Source: Ursus arctos (Eukaryota; Chordata; Mammalia; Carnivora; Ursidae). From it: 64,000 bases of DNA. Positions 35,171-46,545 of this stretch are shown piece by piece. A program made the translations under genes and the position numbers. The notes below the pieces were generated by a model. It was not told the DNA's origin. It did no database searches and was given only the letters and a program-made list of their open reading frames with translations. The stretch is from the NCBI RefSeq assembly GCF_023065955.2, contig NW_026622974.1:31527718-31591717 (forward strand). The letters are read 5' to 3'. The first letter of the stretch is position 1. Every line of letters begins with the position of its first letter.

Positions 35171-35206
<36 letters not shown>
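35171..35206. repeat. (AC)n microsatellite
   Basis: About 18 AC units ending in 'aaacatg'. It lies just left of a short L2-like terminus at 35216-35260 ('aggtgctcaaatatttattg'). Confidence 0.97.
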
Positions 35207-35209
<3 letters not shown>

Positions 35210-35890
35210 TGTATCTGAGCAGGTGGCAGGTGCTCAAATATTTATTGAGTTGAGTTGAATTTGATACAAACATAACAGAGATAATGCCACAGAGAAAGAA
35301 GACTGAAGATTTACTACTGTGAACCACACATATGCTAGCCTACTTATACAATAGTTTGGACCATGGTTTTTCTGATTACTCAGTGATTCTAACAAACTGG
35401 CCAGAATTAATAGTTTATTGACAAAATCACAAACAATTAGTTGTTTAACTAAACATTAAACTCGTAGAAATAATTATCCAGAAAAATTCCACAGGTTACC
35501 CAAGGTCTGTAATGGTCCCTATGCGTGAGATCTCTCAAAATTCAGTAAACATGTACTTTAATATAATGTGAGGTGATAGAAATGCTCTTGGATGGGAGGG
35601 AAAGATGAAAATGATGGGGGGGGGGGCTAAAAATGCGCCTAGACTTGATTGGAGCAAAGAAGAAAAATATTGTCACAGCACAGAAAGAAGAGAAATAATG
35701 AAGAGAGATTGTAGCTGATAGAAAACAGAATCAAGTGACTAGATAGGGAGTTTTGAGGTAAAACACAATTTCAATTACAGAAAACAAGAAGAATTCAGAG
35801 AAAAGCAGACATAGAAGGCACAAAAAGGAAAAAAAAAGTTTTGGGAAGCTTTCATCATGCTTAAATATTCAAAATATCCTATTTATCCCT
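35207..35890. other. Mostly unique sequence, G11 run at 35616-35626
   Basis: Apart from the short L2-like terminus at its left edge and a run of eleven G, nothing is recognised. Confidence 0.45.
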
Positions 35891-35943
35891 AATAGAATAG
35901 AATGGAATGGAATAGAATAGAATAGAATAGAATAGAATAGAAT
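35891..35943. repeat. (AATAG)n pentanucleotide microsatellite
   Basis: About ten tandem AATAG units, two of them changed to AATGG. The variant units sit next to each other near the left end, so slippage may have copied the substitution. Confidence 0.95.
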
Positions 35944-36779
35944 ATGCTTCAGTTTTAAAATTAAGTCTTTGATTTTTTTAAGAAGTTGGTAAACTTTGCT
36001 CAAAATATTTACATTTCAAGAGATCTAGATAAATGACATTTCAGAGATATCAGAGGTTAAGTAAAACGTGCATTTTTAGATGTAAAAACTTTCATTAATA
36101 TCTGAAGATTTCTGTGCCTTATCAGAAATTTTGTAGAATAAAATATCCCATATATACAGCATGTATAGAACTGAACCGTTTCTAATATCCCGCAGTTTTC
36201 AAAGACCAAACCCAAGTAATATCTCCACTAATTAAACCTCTCTTCACAGGATCTCAAAGTATATTCTTGCATGATAAAATTCCTTTGTTACACCTTCTCA
36301 GGTGACAATAGATGTTATATCTATTTGTAGAATAGGAAATGCAACAGATGTTGTGAAACTTCTCTAACTTAAAGCAACAAATCAAACCAAAGAAAAATTA
36401 TGATATCAGACCTGAAGATCCAGTTCACCAGATCTTTGCTCTCTCCCTTACTGCCAATACCTAAAATAAATATAATATTGAGCCACCTATTATCTACTCC
36501 TTGTATATGGTGTTATAAAATAAGTCCAAGGAAGTGATAATTTTAAAAATAAAAGTCAAATTCTATATTTTACCATTAACTTCAAATAATTTAGAAAAAT
36601 GTAGCCCTTGGGCCTTTCTAGAATAAAATACATGAAAATGGACACACATTACTTGGGGAAAAAAATTTAACACTGACTCTCCTCTTTCTTCTTAAAATTC
36701 ATACACTTGGACTCCTGGCAGAAGTATCTGAAACCCAGAGATTACTAATTTTAATCCCCCATGAATCTATAAGTACATA
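35944..36779. other. Unique-looking sequence
   Basis: Nothing is recognised in this stretch. Confidence 0.45.
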
Positions 36780-36905
36780 CTCGGCATCTCTGGGACATTA
36801 CACACTGTACCAAAAGATTTTCTGAGAAGTTTGTTAAACATCCAAGCACCTCAAGTGATCTGAACCAGGTAATCTAGGGGCCCTATTTTGAAAATACTTG
36901 ATCTA
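36780..36905 (+). mobile_element. Possible MER5-like hAT-Charlie relic
   Basis: 'ttgttaaacatccaagcacc', 'tcaagtgatctgaaccagg' and 'tttgaaaatacttgatctag' follow the MER5A 3' order (...aacaagccctccaggtgattctgatgc...gagaaccactgatctag). It is short and diverged. The left boundary and TSD are not defined. Confidence 0.45.
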
Positions 36906-36919
36906 GGAGTTGATACAGT

Positions 36920-36971
36920 CATAAAAAAAAAAAAAAGAAAGAAAGAAAAGAAGAAAAAAGAAAAAGAAAAA
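36920..36971. repeat. A-rich (GAAA)-type simple repeat
   Basis: A 15-A run passes into irregular GAAA units. There is no attached SINE or L1 body on the left, so its origin is unclear. Confidence 0.85.
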
Positions 36972-37409
36972 TACCTAACACAAGAACAACATGTAGCTAT
37001 TGATGCACAACAGATGTCGTGAAATGGTGAACTGTCACCTGAGTACAGGCATAGTCAGTGCTTGCTCCACAGGGCTGAAGTTCTCCAAGTTAACTTGAAC
37101 CATTCTATTTGTTTTCTTTTCTTTGAGATATAAGGAACCAGGCATAACTAAACAAATGGAATGTCTGCCTTCCCACACACACACACACACAAAACCTGGG
37201 GAAAGTATTCTTCTGACTAAAACTGAACTAAATCCTGAACTAAATTCCACAAGTGATCAGTCCAAGGCTTCTTCTAGATTATACTGGAAAGGGCCACTTC
37301 TGGTCTTGAAATTTATGAGCAGTTACGAAAACATCTCTCTTGTATTCTTCCTTCAAGGTCTAGACCAAAGGCTGCACTCCTTTTACTTACAATTCCCCAA
37401 TAAGTAGCT
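36972..37409. other. Unique-looking sequence with short (AC)n at 37174-37191
   Basis: The short frames on both strands here cross the AC run, and none is convincing. No gene is recognised. Confidence 0.45.
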
Positions 37410-38460
37410 CCCCAGTGCTTTCAACTTCTAATTCAAACTCCTCAGAATGGTATACAAAGTCGTCATGATACAATTTCTGCCTCCCTTTCCGGATAACTAT
37501 TTGACCATTACATCACCCTGACACTTCCTCCAGCCAAAAGTAAGATGTTTTCAGAATATAAAACAAGGAAATGAACAGGCTCACTGAAGAAAAGCCCCAC
37601 AGTGAAATGGGCTTTAGAGTTAGGTTGATAAAGTGCTTCGGTGATAAGATAAAGAACTTAAGCTCTATCAAGTATAAGATTCATCCTAAGACTGGTTCCC
37701 CTGAAGTTGCATGATGACTTCCAATGGCAATGGAGGCTAAATGCATCTTCCTACTCATCCAGAAGGAGAAAAAAGGAGGCTTCTTACAGTTTCTTTTAAG
37801 TTTTGAAACTTCCTCCTTAGGATTTCCCAGGAAGTCTCTCCTTAGGTGTCATTGCTCCAGATTGCAGAACCAGATATGAGCTAGTATAGTCCATGTTCTC
37901 TCACCTTGCCATGCATACCACATTCTTTTGCCTTTACCTTCAATTTCTTTTCCCCTCAAAATGCTTGGCCAGATCCTACTCATCTTGTAATACTTATTTC
38001 AAATGTCACCTCCTCTTGAAAAAGTTTCCTCACCATCTTATCCCCTCCTTAAATTGAGTTAGTTGCCTCCTTTGTATTCCCAAACGCCCCATAAAACCTC
38101 TATTTTAACACTGTAGTTGATTTTCTTGTCTAAATCTCCTAAGTGTGTGGACCATGCTGTTCATTGCTATAATCACAACACTTAGCACAGTGACTATCAG
38201 TGACTAGTACTTATATTAGGTGACAAAAAATATTTAATCAATTAGTGGGGAATAAATGAAAACATGATCACCATAAAAACCCTCCCTAAATAAAAACCAA
38301 GAGCTGCCCTGCTAGCTATCCCTAACACTCCTGTCATTCAAGGAAAGTCAGGTCACTAGCCAGGAAGTGTCTTGAGAGCAAGGGTCAACACTGGTTATAC
38401 GCTCAATAAATTTGAATGAATGCATGCATGTATACATTCATGAATGAATGAATGAAAAAC
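37410..38460 (+). mobile_element. L2 LINE relics in two blocks
   Basis: Block one, about 37410-37555, reads 'ttctaattcaaactcctcag' and 'cttcctccagccaaaagtaa'. Block two, about 37870-38240, reads 'accacattcttttgccttta', 'cttgtaatacttatttcaaa', 'tgtcacctcctcttgaaaaa' and 'tcacaacacttagcacagtg'. Both follow the L2 3' region on the plus strand. A further L2-like tail with TGAA units ends at about 38455 ('acgctcaataaatttgaatg'). The segment 37556-37869 between the blocks is unassigned and may be another old repeat. Confidence 0.65.
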
Positions 38461-38924
38461 ACATAAATGAATGACTGAGTGACACATAAAAGTTACAAAT
38501 TTCCTTAAAAAAAAGAAATATAATTCTCTGACAAGTCATCCTCTGAGTAGGAATCAAATCATAGTTCTAATTTGAATAATCAAATTTTATAAATAGAAAA
38601 CTGATACCTCTGGTTCCTGTCATCTGGGAGGAAATACCCTACCTCACTCATTAAACCTCATTTCACAAACTGAGTTGCCCTCATTGGTTCTACTGGTCTC
38701 TTAATTTAATGGTTTTCTTGCTATGTTTTTCAGAAACTAATGATTTCATAGAAGTAATAAGAGCTACATTACGGTAACAATGGGGCCAAGAGTCAGACCA
38801 AATAGCCAAGCTTCCTAATTCTTCCTCCTGTTTCCATTAGGTGTGCTCTGATTTTTATTCATTTTTTGTATTAAAGCTCTTTAAGATTTTATCCTGATTT
38901 TTAAAACATTACTCAAAATGGCTA
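38461..38924. other. Unique-looking sequence
   Basis: Nothing is recognised beyond TGAA-type simple sequence at the left edge. Confidence 0.45.
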
Positions 38925-39060
38925 GCATTTATTAATCACTCATGTTGTATCAAGTTAAGTGTTTAACATGGATTATTAGGGCTTATAAAACCCTATAAAA
39001 TGTGTACTATTACTATCCCATTTTTATACATTCAGAATCCGAACTTAAATGAACACTCTG
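38925..39060 (-). mobile_element. MIR relic, antisense
   Basis: 'tagcatttattaatcactca', 'ttaagtgtttaacatggatt' and 'gtgtactattactatcccat' followed by 'ttttataca' follow the reverse MIR 3' part (agcacttactatgtgcc...aagcgctttacatg...tactattattatccccattttaca). Confidence 0.6.
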
Positions 39061-39689
39061 ATGGTGAAATTATAATTTAATACCAATTTTGTGGAGATCA
39101 ATTTGATAACATACATTCAAAGCTTTTAAAATGTTTATATCCTTTGAAAATATTAACTCATTATCTTTAAGTTATATGGGCACCAATATGGACCAGTAAG
39201 AACCAAGGTATTTTCTTGATAATTTGGCCTAAACCAGTCGTTTTCATTCTATTTAACTTATCGACAATCATTCTTCCTCAAAGGAAAATATGCAAAATTA
39301 GTACTTCCTGAAGATACAGATGTGGGTATTTTAAGTCTCTAGCCTTCCTGGGACGTCAGCCTCCCAGTACCAGCCCCTTGGCTCAAGTTTACATGAAAGT
39401 CCAATTATTGTACAAAGCTACAAAGCATTATAAAGAAATAAAAGGTATAATCCTACAAAGAGAAAGAGTATTGGGATTGGACTAAAGAGAATAGGTAAGA
39501 CAATACAAAATAGACCTTGCATGCACCAAAATATATTAGAATCCAAAGTTGAAATAATAAGCCCTTATTGGAACTTTTAGAAATTAATTATAAAGAGATG
39601 AGCTATCTCAATAAAAATTTGTCTATGATCTTAAAAACATGCTAAATCACCACAGTATTAAAGAACAATGAATTAAAAAACAAGATGTC
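39061..39689. other. Unique-looking or unrecognised sequence
   Basis: It may include decayed L1 continuous with the next element, but I cannot support that. No gene is recognised. Confidence 0.4.
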
Positions 39690-40270
39690 ATATTTGATTA
39701 TTAAGTTAGCAATTGAAAAGAATGATAGAAGTCACTGTTCAAAATCAAGAAATCCAAGAAATGGGCATTTAATATAAAGCACAACAGAGTATAAATGCAT
39801 GTAAACTTTGAAGGGGGGGATTTTAACCAGGTCTATCAAAAACCTTCGTTAAATATTTTTGCATTCCTCTGCATTCTAAGAAATAATCAGTGAGGTACAC
39901 AAAGTTATAAGAATACATATCTCAGTATTATTTATAATGCTGGAAAAACTTTAAGCAGCTTCAACATCCAAATGTAGGGGATTGATTAAATAAATTATGC
40001 TACATTCAATAGTGGAAAAGTTATGATCTAGTCAATAAAATTTAATGACTTGGAAAATGCTAAAAATACCCAGCAAGTGTTTAAAAAAACAGTCTTTCAA
40101 ATAGTATTTACCATACAAACTCATTTGCATTTTGAGAAAAATAAAGAGACTGAAAAATATTGCATGGGTAACTCTGATTAGTAGAATTTAAAAGATTTCC
40201 TATATTTTTGAAGTTCTTTTAAGTGTGCATATATTACAATTATGCTCTAATAATTTTGAAAATAAGTGCA
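39690..40270 (+). mobile_element. Old L1M/L1ME 3' region
   Basis: 'aagaaataatcagtgaggta', 'agtattatttataatgctgg', 'tccaaatgtaggggattgat', 'taaataaattatgctacatt' and 'atgacttggaaaatgctaaa' follow the order of an old L1 ORF2 end and 3'UTR on the plus strand. The 5' boundary is uncertain. Confidence 0.65.
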
Positions 40271-40847
40271 CAGAACTATTTCAGCGACTGCTGAGATAGG
40301 AGAACAAAAAGGGGATGACCATGGCTGAACACAAAGAAGTAGGCTAGGAAAGAAAATACTTACACATTTGGAGAGCAATGCATTGAAGAGAAAAGAGACA
40401 GAAATGAATAAATAGCCTTCACTTCTTATATTTTGGACCAAAAAAATTCAAACATGCTTTGGTGTCTTCAATTGAGAGATTTAGGACAAATCAAAATACA
40501 TGTACTAAACTCTATGAGGGAGTTTTGCAACTTTGGAATCCTTCCACTTGCTGAGATAGTCTATTCCTGAGAGGAGTAGTCATTAAATGAAGACCTACTA
40601 ACAGTGGGTATGAAGTTTTCAGAAAACACCATTCTCTCCACTGTTGAAGCACTTAAAATTAGCTAATATCCTGCTAATATCCTTATTAAGCCTGCTTCTT
40701 TAGCCTAAAATCCTACAGATAAACTTGTCTGTGGTGAGAAAGAGGCAGAAGTTTAAAGTCTTTCCTACGGCCCCCAATGAGAATGATGGAGAATATTAAT
40801 GGATGATTGAATCAGTTAAAAGTAAATAAATTCCTAAGTGTGCAGAG
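40271..40847. other. Unique-looking sequence
   Basis: Nothing is recognised up to the TSD of the next L1. Confidence 0.45.
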
Positions 40848-41148
40848 CAATCTGCTTCTTTTTTTGTTTGTATTTTTTTATTTAAATTCAATTAATTAAC
40901 ATGTAATATATTATTAGTTTCAGAGGTAGAGGTCAGTGATTCATTAGGCTTATATAATACCCAGTGTTCACTAAATCACGTGCGCTCCTTAATGTCCATC
41001 ACCCAGTTACCCCATCCCCCCACCTCCCTAACCTCCAGCAACCCTCAGTTTGTTTCCTATGATTAAGAGTTTCTTATACTTTGTCTCCCTCTCAGATTTT
41101 GTCCAGTTTTTTTTTCCTCTCTTCTGCTATGATCCCCTGTATTGTTTC

Positions 41149-41281
41149 TTAAGTTGCACATATGGGTGAGATCATTTGATGACTGTCTTTCTCTGATTGA
41201 CTTATTGTGCTTAGCATAATACTCTCTAGTTTCAACCATGTCGTTGCAAATGGCAAGATTTCATTTTTGATGGCTGAGTAT

Positions 41282-41341
<60 letters not shown>

Positions 41342-44300
41342 ACACACACACCACATCTTCCTTATCCATTCATCTGTCAATGGACATCTCAGCTCTTTCC
41401 ATAGTTTGGCTATTGTGGACATTGCTGCTATGAACATTGGGGTGCAGGTGCCCCTTTGGATCACTACATTTGTATCTTTGGGATAAATACCCAATAGTGC
41501 AATTGCTGGGTCGTAGGACAGCTCTACTTTCAACTTCTTGAGGAACATCCATACTGTTTTCCAGAATGGCAGCACCAGCTTGTTTCTCACCAACAGTGTA
41601 AGAGGGCTCCCTTTCTTCTGCATCCTCACCAACATCTGTCATTTCCTGACTTGCTCATTTTACCCATTCTAACAAGTGTGGGGTAGTATCCTATTGTGGT
41701 TTTGATTTGTATTTCCCTGATGCCAAGTGATGTGGAGCATTTTCTCATGTGTCTGTTGGACATTTGTACGTCTTCTTTGGAGAAATATCTGTTCATGTCT
41801 TCTGTCCATTTCTTGGTTGGATTATTTGTTCTTTGGGTGTTAAGTTTGAAAAATTCTTTATAGATTTTGGATACAAGCCATTTATTTGATAAGACATTTG
41901 CAAATATCTTCTTCCATTCTGTCAGTTGTCTTTTGGTTTTGTCGACTGCTTCCTTTGAGGTGCAAAAGCTTTTCATCTTGAGAAGTCCCAATAGTTCATT
42001 TTTGCCTTTGTTTCCCTTGCCTTTGGAGCCATGTCTAGCAAGAAGTTGCTGCAGCCGAGGTCACAGAGGTTGCTGCCTGTGTTCTCCTCTAGGATTTTGA
42101 TGGATCCCTGTCTCAATTTAGGTCTTTCTTCCATTTGAGTCTATTTTTGTGTATGGTATAAGGAAATGGTCCAGTTTCATTCATCTGCATGTGGTTGTCC
42201 AATTTTCCCAACACCATTTGTTGAACAGACTGTCTTTTTTCCACTGAATATTCTTTCCTGATTTGCTGATGATTGGTGGACCATAGCATTGAGGGTCTAT
42301 TTCTGGGTTCACTATTCTGTTCCATTGATCTATGTGCCTGTTTGGTGCCAGAATCATACTGTCTTGATGATTACAGCTTTGTAATACAGCTTACAATCTG
42401 GAATTCTGATGCCACCAGCTCTGGTTTCTTTTTCAATATTCCTTTGGCTATTTGGGATCTTTTCTGGTTCCGTACAAATTTTAGGATTATTTGTTTCAGA
42501 TTTGTGAGAAAAGTTGATGGTATTTTGATAGGGATTGCATTGAATGTACAGATTCCTCTGGATAGCATAGACATTTTAACAATGTTTGTTCTTCCAATCC
42601 ATGAGCATGGAATGTTTTTCCATTTCTTTGTGTCTTCCTCAATTCTTTCATGATTGTTCTATACTTTTCTGGGTACAGATCCTTTGCCTCAATGATTAGG
42701 TTTATTGCTAGGTATCTTATGGTTTTGGGTGCAATTGTAAATGGGATTGATTCCTTAATTTCTCTTTCTTCTGTCTCATTGTTAGTGTATAGAAATGCAA
42801 CTGATTTCTATGCATTGATTTTAAATCCTGCCACATGGCTGAATTTCTGTATGAGTTCTAGCAGTTTTGGGGTAAAGTCTTTTGGGTTTTCCACATAGAG
42901 TACCATGTTATCTGTGAAGAGTGAGAGTTTGACTTCTCCTTTGCCGATCCGGATGCCTATTATTTCTTTTCGTTGTCTGATTGCTGAGGTTAGCACTTCT
43001 ACTACTATGTTTAACAACAGTGGTGATAGTGGACATCCCTCCCACATTCCTGACCTCAGGGGAAAAGCTCTTAGTTATTCCCCATTGATAATGATATTAG
43101 CTGTGGGCTTTTCATAAATGGCTTTTATGATATAGAGTTATGTTCCCGCTATCCCTACACTGTGAAGACTTTTAATCAAGAAATGATGCTGTACTTTGTC
43201 AAATGCTTTTTCAGCATCTATTGAGAGGATCATGTAGTGTATCACAGTGATTGATTTGCAGATGTTAAGCTCAGAAATAAATCCCACTTGGTCATGGTGA
43301 ATGATCCTTTTAATGTATTCTTGAATCCTACTGGTTAGTATCTGGGTGAGAATTTTTGCATTCATATTCATCAGGGATATTGGTCTGTAATTCTCCTTTT
43401 TGATGGGGTCTTTGTCTGGTTTTGAGATCAAGGTAATGCTTGCCTCATAGAAAGAGTTGGGAAGTTTTCCTTCCATTTCTACTTTTTGAAATAGCTACAG
43501 AAGAATAGGTTTTAATTCTTCTTTAAATGATTGCTAGAATTCGCCTGGGAAGCCATCTGGCTGTGGACTCCTGTTTTTTGGGAGATTTTTGATTACTGCT
43601 TCAGTTTCCTTGCTGGTTATGGATCTGTTCAGGTTTTCTATTTCATCCTCTTTCAGTTCTGGTAATTTATAGGTCTCTAGGAATGCATCCATTTTTTTGC
43701 CAGATTGCCTAATTTGTTGGCATATAGTTGCTCATAATATGTTCTTTTAGTTGTTTGTATTTCTTTAGTGTTGACTGTGATCTCTCCTCTTTCATTCATG
43801 GTTTTATGTGGGTCCTTTCTCTTTTCTTTTGGATAAGTCTGGCCAGGTGTTTATCAATCTTATTAATTCTTTCAAAGAACCAGCTCCTAGTTTCATTGAT
43901 CTGTTCTGTTCTTTTGGTTTCTATTTAATTGATTTCCGCTGAAATAATTATTAATTCTCTTCTCCTGCTAGGTTTAGGCTTTATTTCCTATTCTTTCTCC
44001 AGCTACTTTAGGTGTAAGGTTAGTTTGTGTATTTGAGACCTTTCTTCTTTCTTGAGAAAGGCTTGTATTGCTATACACATCCCTCTTAGGACCTCCTTTG
44101 CTACATCCCAAAGGTTTTGGACAGTTGTGTTTTCCTTTTCATTTGTTTCCAGGAATTTTTAAATTCTTCTTTAATTTCCTGGTTGACGCATTCATTCTTT
44201 AGTAGCATGCTCTTTAGCCTCCATGTATTTGAGCTTTTTCCAAATTTCCTCTTATGATTGAGTTCAAGTTTTAAAGCACTGTGGTCTGAAAGTATGCAGG

Positions 44301-44952
44301 GAATGATACCAGTGTTTTGGTACTGGTTGAGACCTGATTTGTGACTTAGTATGTGATCTATTCTGGAGAATATTCCATTGCACTCAAGAAGAATGTGAAT
44401 TCTGTTGCTTTAGGATGGAATGCTCTGAATTTATCTGTGAAGTCCATCCGGTCCAGTGTGTCATTCAAAGCCCTTGTTTCCTTGTTGGTCTTCTGCTTAG
44501 ATGATCTGCAGTAAGTGGGGTGTTAAAGTCACCTACTGTTATTGTATTATTATCAATGTTTTTGTTTAATTTTGGTTTTAGTTGATTTATATAATTGGCT
44601 GCTCCCATGTTAGGGGCATAAATACTTACAATCGCTAGATCTTCTTGGTGGATAGACCCTTTAATTATGATATAGTATCCTTCCTCATCTTTTATTACAG
44701 TTTTTGGTTGAAAATCTAATTTGTCTGATATAAGGATGACCACACCAGCTTTCTTTTGATGTCCATTAGCATGATAAATGGTTTTCCACCCCTCACTTTG
44801 TGTCTGGAGGTGTCTTTGGGTCTAAAAGGAGTCTCTTGCAGACAGCATATCGATGGGTCTTGCTGTTTCATCCAATCTGATACCCTGTGTCTTTTGATTG
44901 GAGCATTTAGCCCTTTTAGAGTAACTATTGAAAGATATGAATTTAGTGCCAT
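41149..44952 (-). pseudogene. L1 ORF2 pseudogene (EN-RT-Cys domain)
   Basis: ORF2 starts at the ATG at 44952. In EN, 'TLKGLNAPIKRHR' lacks two residues around the catalytic Asn of TLNxNGLN, while 'CCLQETPF' keeps Glu and 'VGDFNTPL' keeps Asp and Asn. RT pieces lie at 43476-43138 ('[13 protein letters not shown]') and 43047-42808 ('[10 protein letters not shown]'). The active-site box reads FTDN instead of FADD, so one catalytic Asp is Asn. C-terminal pieces extend to about 41149 and are disrupted by a GT repeat at 41286-41331. It is broken into at least eight frames. Confidence 0.92.
41286..41331. repeat. (GT)n microsatellite within L1 ORF2
   Basis: About 23 GT units are followed by TGTA units and a short ACACACAC. 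It sits at the ORF2 position homologous to 2427-2454 and 49599-49651. On the minus strand it reads as a Thr-His run. Confidence 0.97.
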
Positions 44953-44999
44953 TGTATTACCTGTAAAGTCACTGTTTCTGTATATTGTCTCTGTTCCTT

Positions 45000-45923
45000 T
45001 CTGGTCTGTGTTACTATTGGGCTCATTTTTCGCTTTCAGGATCCTTTTAATATTTCTTGCAGAGCTGGTTTAGTGATCACAAATTCTTTTAGTTTCTGTT
45101 TGTCCTGGAAGCTTTTCATCTCTCCTTCTATTTTGAATGCCATCTTGCTGGATAAAGTATTCTTGGCTGCATATTTTTCTCATTTAGCACCCTGAATATA
45201 TCATGCCAGTCCTTTCTGGCCTGCCAGGCTTCTGTGGGTAGGTCTGCTGCCAGGTCTAGTGTTTCTACTCTTGTAGGTTACAGACCTCTTGTCCTGATCT
45301 GCTTTCAGGATTTTCTCTTTATCTCTGAGATTTGCAGGTTTCATTGTTACATGTCAAGATGTTGACCTATTCTTATTGATTTTGAGGGGGGTTCTGGGCC
45401 TCCTGGACTTGAATGCCTGCTTCCTTCCCCAGATTAGGGAAGTTCTCCACTATAAATTGCTCCAGTATACCTTCTGCCCTCCCTTCTTCCGGGGCCCCAA
45501 TTATTCTAATATTGTTTCACTTTATGGTATCACTCATCTCTTAAATTCTCCCCTGGTGATCTAGTAGTTGTTTCTCTCTCTTTTTCTCGGCTTCTTTATT
45601 CTCTATCATTTTGTCTTCTATATCACTAATTCTATCTTCTGCCTCATTTATCCTAACATTTAGAGCCTCCATTTTTTATTCCAACTCCTTAATAGCCTTT
45701 TTGAATTTGACTTGATTACTTTTAGTTCCTTTATATCTCCAGAAAGGGATTCTCTAGTGTCTTCTATGCTTTTTTCAAGCCCAGCTAGTATCTTTTTAAG
45801 CATTATTCTAAACTCTAGTTCCAACATCTTACTTATGTCCATACTAATTAGATCGCTGGCAGTAAATACTGTCTCTTGTTCTCTTTTTTGAGGTACATTT
45901 TTCCATCTTGTCATTCTGTCCAC
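45000..45923 (-). pseudogene. L1 ORF1 pseudogene (RNA-binding chaperone)
   Basis: The frame 45923-45660 on the minus strand starts 'MDRMTRWKNVPQKREQETV'. It continues with a charged, heptad-like segment ('LEKSIEDTRESLSGDIKELK') typical of the ORF1 coiled coil. DNA further left (45060-45500) corresponds to the RRM and C-terminal domains but is out of frame with many stops. Intact ORF1p forms trimers that coat L1 RNA; this copy cannot. The 3' limit is approximate. Confidence 0.82.
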
Positions 45924-46149
45924 ATAATAGATGAATGAGAAAACAAAATACTAAAATGGCAACAACAACCCCAGAGAAATATACACTAAAGAAATAAGAA
46001 AAGATCTGAAACTGAAGAAAAAAGTAAATAAAAATTTAAAAAACAAAAACAAAGAGAATATAATCAGACAGGTGAACAAAACAGAGTAATAACCTGGATC
46101 CTGTGTGTATTTTGGTCTGTTTGTTAGAAAACTAGATCCTAAATTGTAA

Positions 46150-46155
46150 AAAAAT

Positions 46156-46191
<36 letters not shown>

Positions 46192-46194
46192 AAA
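46150..46194. repeat. (GAAA)n microsatellite in L1 5'UTR
   Basis: About ten AAAG units derive from the A-rich segment 'aattgtaaaaaaataagaaa' of the 5'UTR. Confidence 0.95.
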
Positions 46195-46379
46195 ACTTAA
46201 ATACGTACAAAAATAAAATACATTGAAAGGATAGAGTGTAACTGTAAAAAATTAAAATTAAAAGGCAAAAAAAAGAAGGAATATAAACAGGTGAACAGAA
46301 CAGAGCAATACACTAGATTCTGGGTGTATTTTGGTCTGTTTGTTAGAAGAAACTGCATACCAAAATTGTAAAGAAAGAA

Positions 46380-46382
<3 letters not shown>

Positions 46383-46434
<52 letters not shown>

Positions 46435-46545
46435 GGGTATATATATATATATTAGGGGCATATATATATATATACATATATATAAATATATGTATATATA
46501 TTTATATATATACATATATATGTATATATATACATATATATAAAA
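46383..46545. repeat. (TA)n array with interruptions, hairpin-prone
   Basis: A long TA tract of about 24 units is interrupted by 'ttaggggtat' and 'ttaggggcat'. It then continues as mixed TA, CATATA and TATATG blocks to about 46545. The sequence is largely self-complementary. Both strands translate to Tyr-Ile runs, so the frames called there are artefacts. Confidence 0.95.

Noticed and set aside
41149..41642. Frames with Thr-His runs near the GT repeat as separate proteins
   Set aside because: They are the C-terminal part of the dead L1 ORF2 read through an expanded microsatellite.
46258..46543. Tyr-Ile-rich frames on both strands
   Set aside because: They are translations of the TA array in the L1 5'UTR.
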